In this document: positions 53,139 to 60,685 of the stretch, in pieces | Numbering within the stretch: position 1 is the stretch's first letter | How the letters are laid out: every line of letters starts with the position of its first letter | Assembly (NCBI GenBank): GCA_036823195.1 | Contig: DAISGI010000008.1 | Location: forward strand, 1-64,000 | Direction of reading: 5' to 3' | DNA: 64,000 nt | Source of the DNA: UBA4874 sp002399435 | GTDB taxonomy: Bacteria > Bacillota > Clostridia > Caldicoprobacterales > DTU083 | The notes under the pieces: generated by a model | The model's database searches: none | Told to the model about the DNA's origin: nothing | Seen by the model: only the letters and a program-made list of their open reading frames with translations | Translations under genes and position numbers: made by a program

Positions 53139-53175
53139 CAACTCACTTCAGATCAAGTTGGCCCGAAGTGAGTTG
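53139..53175. repeat. hairpin sharing the 17-base core with 50526-50542
   Basis: CAACTCACTTC (53139-53149) and GAAGTGAGTTG (53165-53175) form a perfect 11-base stem with a 15-base loop. The loop and right arm contain CAAGTTGGCCCGAAGTG, identical to the copy 2.6 kb upstream. Confidence 0.7.
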
Positions 53176-53230
53176 AGATTGTGAAGTCGAGGAAAACATT
53201 GTACAATAGCGATTATAAGGTAGTTGCTCA

Positions 53231-53437
53231 TTATTTATAAAATGCGAAAACGAACAGGAATTTGCGGAGGTGGCAATGCGCAACGTTTTTGTTTGTCTGC
53301 GTGGCGGAAACGTCCATGTGAACAGTGGGAACCTGTTGGATACCCTGCCGAGCATAGCTGTGGTGATCGATGCGTTCCGGTCTGCGGATCTGTTCCAGCA
53401 CACGGTTACAGGCATCGGCCCATGCTGCCCGCCACAC
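53231..53437 (-). pseudogene. MobA/MobL-type relaxase fragment
   Basis: The frame reads WRAAWADACNRVLEQIRRPE then RIDHHSYARQGIQQVPTVHM. This is the segment around the conserved 'HRSY.RQG.EQ.PT.H' region of MobQ/MobL relaxases of Gram-positive mobile elements, as I recall it. After DVSATQTNK the similarity stops and the frame ends. Neither the N-terminal catalytic tyrosine region nor the remainder is present, so this is a remnant of a mobilisable element. Confidence 0.75.
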
Positions 53438-53456
53438 CTCGAATTCGGAATAAAGT

Positions 53457-53498
53457 TATATAGTAAAATATCCCACCCGCCAATAAGGATTTACAATT
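53457..53498. repeat. promoter-containing direct repeat, copy B
   Basis: Diverged copy of 50417-50459. On the minus strand its -35 is weakened to TTGGCG and its -10 to TATAAC, and it now points at the relaxase fragment. It lies just upstream of the ATPase gene on the other strand. Confidence 0.8.
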
Positions 53499-53599
53499 GG
53501 TTTTCTGTTATAATACCAGTATGACCAGTACGGATCAGCTGGCTTGTTTAAATGGAATACTTTTGAACGGAGGAAAGATACAGAGGGGAGTGTGAATTT

Positions 53600-54772
53600 T
53601 TGAGTAAGGAATTTAACGTTGAGGGCTTGTGCTTGCCGGAACAACACTATATGGTGAGTATTGGAAAGCAATTGGAGGAGATAAAAGCTCTGGTGGACAA
53701 GGGAAAATATTTTACCATCAACCGGGCAAGGCAATATGGCAAAACAACTACGCTGCATGCGCTGAAACATAAATTGGACAGGGAATACTATGTCTTTTCC
53801 ATAAGCTTCGAGGGAATTGAGGAGGAAGTGTTCGCGAATGCGGATTCCTTCTGTATTCGCTTATTTGGCCTTTTGTACGACACGATTGCATTTGATGAGG
53901 TAACAGGTGTTCCGGCTGAAATAAAAGAGAAGCTCCATGAATTGAGCCTTGGGAATTCATCAAAATCCGATTTTCGTACCATGACTCTTATGATTTCCTA
54001 CATGTGTAAAAAGATGAATAAGCCTCTTGCCCTTATCATTGACGAGATAGATCAGGCAAGCAATTATCGGGTATTTGATACCTTTTTGGGATGCTTGCGG
54101 GATATGTACTTAAAAAGGGGAAAGCGGCCTACGTTTCAGTCCGTAATTCTTGCCGGAGTTTATGATATTAATAACCTGAAAGCAAAAATCCGTTCAGACA
54201 AAGAACACACGACAAATAGCCCCTGGAATATAGCAGCGGATTTCACCGTGGATATGAGTCTGTCAGAAGACGGAATTCGCGGGATGTTAAGAGAATATGA
54301 GGAAGATTACCTTACCGGTATGGATATCCCGTACATGGCATCTTTAATTTTTGAATATACATCAGGGTATCCTTATTTGGTTTCTAAAATATGTAAATTA
54401 TTGGATGAAAGAGTTACAGGAAGCGAAGGATATCCCAATAAGGCTGCTGCATGAACGAAGTCCGGTTTTTTGAAAGCGATCCGTCTTCTGATAACAGAGC
54501 AGAATACTTTGTTTGAATCCCTGACAGGAAAACTGGATGCTTATCCCGAGCTGAACGATATGGTATATCAACTTTTGTTTGCAGGAAAAAGCATTGTATA
54601 CAATCCGGATAATGAAGCTATTCGGCTTGCAGAAATGTTTGGGCTTATCAAAAACATAAGTGGGAACGTTACAATAGCAAATCGTATCTTTGAAACCCGC
54701 CTTTATAATCGCTTTCTTTCCAGTGAGGAAATGCAAAAAACCAATATCTCCCCCACCGCTCATGATCGATGA
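53600..54772 (+). pseudogene. AAA-type ATPase (AAA_35-like) interrupted by an in-frame TGA
   Basis: Residues 1-284 form an ATPase domain with a Walker-A-like RARQYGKTTT (GKT at 47-49) and Walker B LALIIDE (143-149), of the kind common in Bacillota accessory regions. At 54452 a TGA follows NKAAA, yet the same frame continues at once with TKSGFLKAIRLLITEQNTLF and the rest of the family's C-terminal domain to 54772. In homologues as I recall them this position is tryptophan (AWTKEGF), one base from TGA. A nonsense mutation from TGG is the simplest reading. The TTG start has GAGGGGAG ten bases upstream. It may be a pseudogene or make a truncated product. Confidence 0.8.
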
Positions 54773-54783
54773 GGGAGAAGCCC

Positions 54784-55035
54784 TTATTCCAATCCCAACA
54801 GCCAATTTACGCTTATATTCAATATTTCTGATAATACCATGAGCTCATAATCTGCGACAAATCTTGTGCCAATCTCAATTCGGCTGATGCTGTCTCTCAC
54901 TATTGTTATCCCTTTTATTTGAAGCTTTGCAGCTAAGTCTGACTGAGACATATGGCAAATCTGTCGTGCTTCTCTGACCCGTTCCCCGCATACGTTTTTC
55001 TTCCCCTGATAATTATAAATTTTCAATTCATTCAT
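54784..55035 (-). CDS. XRE-family HTH regulator
   Basis: Small Cro/CI-type repressor of about 83 residues: VCGERVREARQICHMSQSDL is helix 1-2 with the start of the recognition region, followed by SISRIEIGTRFVADYELM and the family ending SEILNISVNWLLGLE. ATG at 55035 (MNELKIYNYQGKKN) fits relatives; in-frame ATGs also exist at 55056 and 55080. A dyad lies upstream (TTAACAC/GTGTTAA), overlapping a promoter that points away from it, so divergent control is possible. Part of this gene is duplicated 1.7 kb away. Confidence 0.78.
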   Translation of the reverse strand: MNELKIYNYQGKKNVCGERVREARQICHMSQSDLAAKLQIKGITIVRDSISRIEIGTRFVADYELMVLSEILNISVNWLLGLE

Positions 55036-55067
55036 CTCACTTTTTGTGTTAAACATATGAATTATTC

Positions 55068-55104
55068 TTGACATTAACACAAATAAGTGAAATAATAGTG
55101 TTAA
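55068..55104 (+). promoter_or_regulatory. promoter with dyad operator beside the XRE gene
   Basis: TTGACA, a 17-base spacer and AATAAT (five of six) point rightwards into the permease relic. TTAACAC (55075-55081) in the spacer and GTGTTAA just after the -10 form an inverted repeat spanning it, suitable for an XRE dimer pair. Confidence 0.5.
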
Positions 55105-55160
55105 AGATCAGAGTTCACTTTGTTTCATGTATTGAGTAAGGCATTCTCAAAAAGCTGCAT

Positions 55161-55840
55161 CTTGTGGATAACCCTGCGGTTATCATTATTCTTGGAGCCT
55201 TCTCCGTTTACAACATGATTATTGCCCGTGCTTTCTTTACCACTTCCATCCCGCTGGAACTACAGGAGGCGGGTTTATTGATGGTTGCAACAACCAATTG
55301 CTGTTTTTCAAAATAGTCCTTCCTCTTTCCAAGCCCATCATTGCTGTGAATTATGTAAACAGTTCCATGGAAAATAAGTTGGCTTGGTGTTATGGTAAAA
55401 AAGGCTATTTGTGGGATTTAAACGAAGACAGCAGTTGGAATCAGCTGGATGAAAACCTTAAAGAGGGTGAGGTTTGGGATCGGATGCGTTATATTAATGG
55501 CTTTGGTCCAAGCTGCTTCTCTTTCTATACGCCCGAACAAGCGGCATAGATTCCCGATCGCTTTGTGCAGGATCGCCTGGACGCCGTGAAACTGTTGGAG
55601 CAATATTATCCTGCCGAACCCTACCATGCCGTGGCTGATGAAGCCAGCGTAAAATCTGAGAAGAATCTACTGAAAACTGAAATTGATGCATATATCACCA
55701 CTTTTGTCGCCGACAGCGTGATGAAAGGACTGGATGATGCAGGTTGGCAAAAGCATCTGGATACCTGCAAAGCGCTAAATGTGGATCATTATGTGGAGCT
55801 GATGCAGATTCCATATGACAAATTCAATGAAATGAGTTAA
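55161..55840 (+). pseudogene. collapsed permease plus binding-protein relic (LplC/LplA type)
   Basis: The first part reads VIIILGAFSVYNMIIARAFF and TSIPLELQEAG, the EAA-loop region of an LplC permease. After a +1 frameshift near 55270 it continues GFIDGCNNQLLFFKIVLPLS KPIIAV and then jumps into a binding-protein C-terminal region (GKKGYLWDLNEDSSW, YINGFGPSCFSFY). An in-frame TAG near 55547 is followed in the same frame by IPDRFVQDRLDAVKLLEQYY and the end of the binding protein (DKFNEMS). An internal deletion, a frameshift and a nonsense codon show that this is a decayed importer. Confidence 0.85.
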
Positions 55841-55928
55841 TATAAGTATTGGTATGACTCGGGAACACGGAGGGAAGGATCGCTTTTCCCTCCATTCCAT
55901 CATTTTCAGAAAAGGGGAGGGCTTTTCC

Positions 55929-56825
55929 ATGAATGTATCCACATCCATTAATGTAATGTTCGGACAGGGCCCGGTGGCCTCACAGATGAAGCGGGTGTAT
56001 GATGCGGGCTTTCGGCATATGGATATCAACTTTAACGACTGGGTGGACCAGAAGACCGGAAACGGTTATTTTCCCTGCTCCGAAGAGCAGTGGCAGGACT
56101 GGGTGCAGTCCATCCGGAAGTTCTCAGCACAATATGGTGTTGTACTCAATCAGGCGCATGGTCCCCTGTTCAATATTTTTGCAGAGGGCGAGTGGGGCGA
56201 TCATCTGAGGGAAATGTGTGCGCCGACATTGAAAGCCGCTGCGGAACTGGGAATTCCATGGGTTGTATTTCATGCGGGCACAGCAGAAGGGGATTTTTCT
56301 TCTCCGAAGCATGTGCGAAATCTGAAGGAAGAAAACCATCGCTTTTTTGATCCGTTGGTGGATTTGGCGGAAAAGATTGGCGCAGGCATTGCCATTGAGA
56401 ATATGTCCGATAAATTCAGCCGGAATCACAGAGGGGTATACTGCTCCCACACCGGGGATCTTGTTGATTTGGTGGACAGCTTCGGCAGCAAACGGGTTGG
56501 TATCTGCTGGGATACCGGCCATGCCAATCTGGAGGGCGCGGATCAGCGCAAAGAGCTGAATAGGCTGGGCAGCCGGCTGAAAGTTCTGCATGTTCAGGAC
56601 AGCGACGGGAAAACCGATCAGCATACCGCCCCTTTTTACGGAAACATTGACTGGGATCAACTGCTGGCCGGACTGCGCGACATCGGGTATGCCGGGGAGC
56701 TGACCTTTGAAGCGCAGATGTTTATCCGAAAGGTGCCGGTCAGCTGCCAGGATGCTGCGCTTCAGCTGTTGTATCAGTTGGGCTGCGAACTGAAACGGCG
56801 CTTTGACGCCCTGCCGGCCGCTTAA
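55929..56825 (+). CDS. sugar phosphate isomerase/epimerase (xylose-isomerase-like barrel)
   Basis: TIM-barrel protein of 298 residues of the AP-endonuclease/xylose isomerase-like superfamily. Visible barrel motifs are GFRHMDINFNDW, NQAHGPLFNIFAEG, WVVFHAGTAEGDF, AIENMSDKFSRN and VGICWDTGHANLEGADQ, the last with metal-binding Asp and His. It probably isomerises or epimerises a sugar or keto-sugar. The ATG has AAAGGGGAGGG upstream; the open frame 25 codons upstream is not conserved. The phosphatase gene follows 12 bases later. Confidence 0.85.
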   Translation: MNVSTSINVMFGQGPVASQMKRVYDAGFRHMDINFNDWVDQKTGNGYFPCSEEQWQDWVQSIRKFSAQYGVVLNQAHGPLFNIFAEGEWGDHLREMCAPTLKAAAELGIPWVVFHAGTAEGDFSSPKHVRNLKEENHRFFDPLVDLAEKIGAGIAIENMSDKFSRNHRGVYCSHTGDLVDLVDSFGSKRVGICWDTGHANLEGADQRKELNRLGSRLKVLHVQDSDGKTDQHTAPFYGNIDWDQLLAGLRDIGYAGELTFEAQMFIRKVPVSCQDAALQLLYQLGCELKRRFDALPAA

Positions 56826-56837
56826 AGGAGGAGACCC

Positions 56838-57548
56838 TTGAAGATACATATTATCCGGCATGGCGATCCGGATTATCAAAATGACGCACTTACCGGACTG
56901 GGGGAGGAAGAAGCGAAAAAGCTTTCGGATTATATGCGCCGGATGCCGGTCACCCGGCTCTTTTCTTCTCCCATGGGCCGGGCCAGAAAAACTGCGGAAT
57001 ATACTGCCAGGGCTCTTGGGATGGAAGTGGAAATCCTTCCCTGGATTCACGAGGCAGGCGCATTTATGACCAAACCGCAATTTACGGGGCTGGATGTTCC
57101 GGTGATTGCGTGGAATCTGCCCAGGTACAAGATAGATGAGCTGGAACGTCTCGGGGAAGACTGGGTTTTATGCAACTGGTTTTCCCATCCGGATGCAGAG
57201 GATTACCTCCGCAATCTGAAAGACGGCATGAACCGGTTTCTGCGGAACTATGGGATCCGAAAGGAACAGGATGCTTTTTATGGGACAGGCCATGTTTCCC
57301 GGGAAGAAATCGCTGTTTTCTGCCATTATGGTTCCGGATTGACCGCAATCTCCTACCTTTTAGGAATTCCGGTTCCGTTTCTCTGGAGAAGTGTTTTTCT
57401 TCCGCCTTCCAGTGTCACTACGATTCTGGCGGAAGAGCAGCAGGACAATCGGATCAATTTCCGGATTACCGTGCTGGGTTCCTCCACTCATTTGTCCCAC
57501 AGGGAATCTATTCAGAATACCAGCGGGCTGATGTACAACACCCGTTGA
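56838..57548 (+). CDS. histidine phosphatase family protein
   Basis: Phosphoglycerate-mutase-like phosphatase of 236 residues. The phospho-histidine loop is R7-H8-G9 (IIRHGDPDY), followed by LFSSPMGRARKTAEYTA and the second catalytic histidine in AVFCHYGSG. The substrate is unknown; with the upstream isomerase a sugar-phosphate is possible. The last five codons (MYNTR) lie in the first copy of a 69-base repeat, so the C-terminus and stop codon were supplied by, or seeded, the repeat. Confidence 0.88.
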   Translation: MKIHIIRHGDPDYQNDALTGLGEEEAKKLSDYMRRMPVTRLFSSPMGRARKTAEYTARALGMEVEILPWIHEAGAFMTKPQFTGLDVPVIAWNLPRYKIDELERLGEDWVLCNWFSHPDAEDYLRNLKDGMNRFLRNYGIRKEQDAFYGTGHVSREEIAVFCHYGSGLTAISYLLGIPVPFLWRSVFLPPSSVTTILAEEQQDNRINFRITVLGSSTHLSHRESIQNTSGLMYNTR

Positions 57549-57699
57549 AGGATTGGGCCGTCCAGTAGCATTCGTACTGTACGGATCTTTGTTTATGATG
57601 TGTACAACACCCGTTGAAGGACCGGGCCGTCCAGTAGCATTCGTACTGTACGGATCTTTGTTTGTGATGTATACAACACCCGTTGAAGGACTGGGCCGA
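57534..57699. repeat. 69-base tandem repeat after the phosphatase gene
   Basis: Two full copies (57534-57602, 57603-57671) and a 28-base third, differing at a few positions. Each contains TACAACACCCGTTGAAGG and ATTCGTACTGTACGGATC. The period is 23 codons, so a frame stays open through it on the minus strand, but there is no sign of a real gene. Confidence 0.9.
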
Positions 57700-57761
57700 A
57701 AAAGAAATCAGCTGAAAAAAATGAGAAAAGAAAATGAAAAATACAAAAAGCCCGGGAGATA

Positions 57762-58078
57762 ACATAGAGCAACAACATAGAGCAACAACATAGAGCAACA
57801 ACATAGAGCAACAACATAGAGCATTAACATAGAGCAATAATATAGAACAACAACATAGAGCATTAACATAGAGCAATAATATAGAACAACAACATAGAAC
57901 AANNNNNNNNNNNNNNNNNNNNNNNNNNNNNNNNNNNNNNNNNNNNNNNNNNNNNNNNNNNNNNNNNNNNNNNNNNNNNNNNNNNNNNNNNNNNNNNNNN
58001 NNCAACAACATAGAGCATTAACATAGAGCAATAATATAGAACAACAACATAGAACAATAATACAGAGCAATAACATAA
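57762..58078. repeat. 13-base tandem array broken by assembly gap 2 (N at 57903-58002)
   Basis: Variants of AACATAGAGCAAC (ending AAC, ATT or AAT, and AATATAGAACAAC) follow one another at 13-base spacing, with a 39-base higher-order pattern. Bases 57848-57902 and 58003-58057 are identical (55 bases) on either side of 100 N. The true copy number is therefore unknown. The units are too short and have no spacers, so it is not a CRISPR array. Confidence 0.9.
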
Positions 58079-58125
58079 AACAGGGAGGTTGACCCTCCCT
58101 GTTCTGGTCTGCTAAAGGGCAGACC
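58079..58125. terminator. two adjacent hairpins
   Basis: AACAGGGAGG pairs perfectly with CCTCCCTGTT (58079-58103), and GGTCTGC with GCAGACC (58106-58125). There is no clear U-tract on the + strand. They may close the phosphatase transcript or belong to the repeat region. Confidence 0.4.
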
Positions 58126-58527
58126 ACCTTCCCAACATAATCAAATCAGACCATCTCCTTTCCGTTGGTATGATGGACCGACTTGCCTCGCCGGTCATCT
58201 TTATTTTACCGGATCCATAAGGGAAATGCAAAGGAGAGAACAGGTAAAACGGTTCTCTCCGGGAAGTACACGGCTAACAGCATGCATAGATTGCTTCATT
58301 TCGAAAGACGCCGGAATGTTGTATGATATGACAATGTTGTATAATATGACAATGTTGTATGATATGACAAGGACATGCAGGAATTCTCCATCCCATATCG
58401 AATTATTCAGACAGGGAAACAGGGAAAATGGACTGTTCCCATGAGTACGGATGATCTCCATAAATCCCACAAAACGTGAAACCAATCACGCAATCACTAA
58501 CTGGACAGTAACGAAAGGATGAAGAAA
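58126..58527. other. gene-free spacer before the esterase
   Basis: About 400 bases with no supported gene. It holds the three 18-base repeats noted separately and otherwise shows no recognisable element. Confidence 0.5.
58315..58368. repeat. 18-base tandem repeat with promoter-like elements
   Basis: AATGTTGTATGATATGAC three times; the middle copy has TATAAT in place of TATGAT. Successive copies place TTGTAT 15 bases before TATAAT, a slightly short promoter spacing, about 180 bases upstream of the esterase. Confidence 0.75.
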
Positions 58528-59310
58528 ATGGCGTTTTTGCAATGTGACTTTTTTTCCGAGGTTCTGGGACTTTCCTGTTCCATGAACGTGATCCTGCCGC
58601 AGCAGACCAACAATCAGATCGGCATGGAGAGCCGGGCGGCCGGCAAAAAGCATCCCACTTTGTACTTGCTGCACGGACTGTCTGATGATCACACCACCTG
58701 GATGCGAAGGACTTCCATCGAACGATATGTAGCTCCTTTGGGACTTGCTGTTGTGATGCCTGCCGTCCACCGGAGTTTCTACACCGATATGGCAAGGGGA
58801 TATCGGTACTGGACCTTTATCAGTCAAGAGCTGCCGGCCATCTGCCGTTCTTTTTTTCCGCTGTCCGACAAGCGGGAGGACAACTTCGTCGCCGGACTCT
58901 CCATGGGTGGTTATGGTGCTTTCAAACTGGCCTTGTCCTGCCCGGATCAGTTTGCCGCCGGTGCCAGCCTGTCCGGAGCAGTGGGCAGGGGAGTTCTGGG
59001 GGACTCAAAGCGTAATCCGGAGTTTGAAAATATTTTTGGCGATCTGGATCAGATCAAGGGCAGCAGGAATGATTTGTTCCATTTGGCGGAGCAGGTTTCA
59101 AAATCCGACGGTCCAAAGCCTAAACTGTTCCAGTGTGTTGGCACGGAGGATTTCCTGTATCAGGAAAACGTTGAGTTTAAGGAATATTTGGAGCGACTTG
59201 GCCTGGATTTAACCTACGAGGAAGGCCCCGGGATCCATGAATGGGGATATTGGGACAAAATGATCCAGAAGGTGCTGGCCTGGCTGCCCCTGAAAGGCGC
59301 GGGAGACTGA
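58528..59310 (+). CDS. EstA-like alpha/beta-hydrolase esterase
   Basis: Cytosolic esterase of 260 residues similar to tributyrin/acetyl esterases of the EstA group. The N-terminus MAFLQCDFFSEVLGLSCSMN is family-typical, with YLLHGLSDDHTTW as oxyanion region. The nucleophile is S125 in GLSMGGYG, and GIHEWGYW holds the catalytic histidine. The ATG nine bases upstream overlaps the AAAGGA site, so this ATG is preferred. It could remove acetyl groups from imported oligosaccharides, but its location next to sbcCD does not prove that. Confidence 0.85.
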   Translation: MAFLQCDFFSEVLGLSCSMNVILPQQTNNQIGMESRAAGKKHPTLYLLHGLSDDHTTWMRRTSIERYVAPLGLAVVMPAVHRSFYTDMARGYRYWTFISQELPAICRSFFPLSDKREDNFVAGLSMGGYGAFKLALSCPDQFAAGASLSGAVGRGVLGDSKRNPEFENIFGDLDQIKGSRNDLFHLAEQVSKSDGPKPKLFQCVGTEDFLYQENVEFKEYLERLGLDLTYEEGPGIHEWGYWDKMIQKVLAWLPLKGAGD

Positions 59311-59314
59311 GCTC

Positions 59315-60685
59315 ATGCGCATTTTACATACCTCGGACTGGCATCTGGGCAGGACATTGGAAAATATCCCGCGGCTTCCCGAGCAGCAGGAGTTCGTGGA
59401 TACCCTTTGCCGCCTGGTGAAGGAGGAAAAGATCGATCTGGTACTGATTGCGGGGGATATCTTTGATACCTATAACCCGTCCGCAGCGGCGGAAGAGCTG
59501 TTTTACGACGCAATGGAGCGGCTGAACGACGGTGGAAAGCGGGCGGTGGTCGCCATTGCCGGCAATCATGACAATCCGGAGCGTCTTTGCGCCGCCAGCC
59601 CCCTGACCTACCGAAACGGCATTTTCCTTCTGGGATATCCGGCCAGTGATGCAGGCGTGTATTCTTCCGGAAACGGACAGATCCGGATTCTCCGGTCCGG
59701 TCCCGGATGGCTGGAGCTGAGAGTGCCGGGCTGTTCCTGTTCTGCGGTAATCCTTACCATGCCTTATCCATCCGAGTCGCGGCTGGAGCAGGTATTGTCC
59801 GATGAAGCTAAGGAAGAAACCCTGGGCAAGGCTTACTCAGACAAAATCGCCGGCGTTTTTCAAACGCTCAGCAGTCATTTTCGGGCTGATACGGTGAACC
59901 TGGTCATGGCACATCTTTTTATGGCAGGCGGAAAGGAATCGGAATCGGAGCGCACCATTCAGGTTGGCGGAGCCATGACGGTCCATCCGTCGGCCTTGCC
60001 GGCTCATGCCCATTTTGCCGCGCTGGGGCATCTGCATCGTCCGCAGCAGATCAAGGCTGCTCCCTGCCCGGCCTATTATTCCGGTTCTCCGCTGGCGTAC
60101 AGCTTTTCCGAATCGGATTATGCCAAGGCCCTCTATATCGTGGATGCGGAGCCCGGGAAACCTGCTGATATCCGCACAGTTTACCCGGACTGTGGCAAAC
60201 CTCTGCGCAGGTGGAAGGCAAAGGAAGGCGTGGGACAGGCAATGCGCTGGTGTGAGGAAGGCCGCGATCCCAACGCCTGGGTCGATCTGGAGATTGTGAC
60301 GGATCGGATCCTGACGGAGGAGGAACAAAAGCGGATGAGAAAGCTGCATCCGGGGATCATTAACATCCGTCCCGTGTTCCTGTCATCTGCCGGGCAATCC
60401 GTGGAGCCGGAAAACCGGGAAAGCAAAAAGATTGATGAATTGTTCCGGGATTATTACCGGGATCGGATCGGCACGGAGATCCGGGAGGACCTGATGACGG
60501 CTTTTCTGAATGTTCTGAACGAAAGGGAAGAGGATCCGGACAACATGGAAACCGACGACGATATGGAAAAGGAGATTCAGGAAATTCTATCCGAAGAGGA
60601 ACCCGGACTCCAGGAGGCTGCCGCCGGAGCGGAGGAAACGGTGGACCCCACGGTGGAAAAAGAAGAAAGGGGGGAACGGACATGA
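59315..60685 (+). CDS. sbcD: SbcD, nuclease subunit of the SbcCD complex
   Basis: Mn-dependent exonuclease of 456 residues. Calcineurin-like phosphoesterase motifs are in order: HTSDWHLG (from residue 5), LIAGDIFD, IAGNHDNPERL, VMAHLF and AALGHLHRPQ. Together with SbcC it cleaves hairpins and protein-blocked DNA ends. The C-terminal 60 residues are an acidic, low-complexity extension (EREEDPDNMETDDD, EEEPGLQEAAAGAEE) beyond the usual length. It overlaps sbcC by four bases (ATGA). Confidence 0.93.
   Translation: MRILHTSDWHLGRTLENIPRLPEQQEFVDTLCRLVKEEKIDLVLIAGDIFDTYNPSAAAEELFYDAMERLNDGGKRAVVAIAGNHDNPERLCAASPLTYRNGIFLLGYPASDAGVYSSGNGQIRILRSGPGWLELRVPGCSCSAVILTMPYPSESRLEQVLSDEAKEETLGKAYSDKIAGVFQTLSSHFRADTVNLVMAHLFMAGGKESESERTIQVGGAMTVHPSALPAHAHFAALGHLHRPQQIKAAPCPAYYSGSPLAYSFSESDYAKALYIVDAEPGKPADIRTVYPDCGKPLRRWKAKEGVGQAMRWCEEGRDPNAWVDLEIVTDRILTEEEQKRMRKLHPGIINIRPVFLSSAGQSVEPENRESKKIDELFRDYYRDRIGTEIREDLMTAFLNVLNEREEDPDNMETDDDMEKEIQEILSEEEPGLQEAAAGAEETVDPTVEKEERGERT

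Noticed and set aside
53600..54772. UGA decoded as tryptophan genome-wide
   Set aside because: Many genes in this window end in TGA at family-appropriate lengths, e.g. the third-importer permease and sbcD.
50623..55840. Complete integrative element or transposon
   Set aside because: No integrase, transposase, intact relaxase or clear attachment repeat is present; only fragments remain.
57762..58078. CRISPR-like appearance of the regularly spaced repeats
   Set aside because: The period is 13 bases with no unique spacers between repeats, and no cas genes are nearby.
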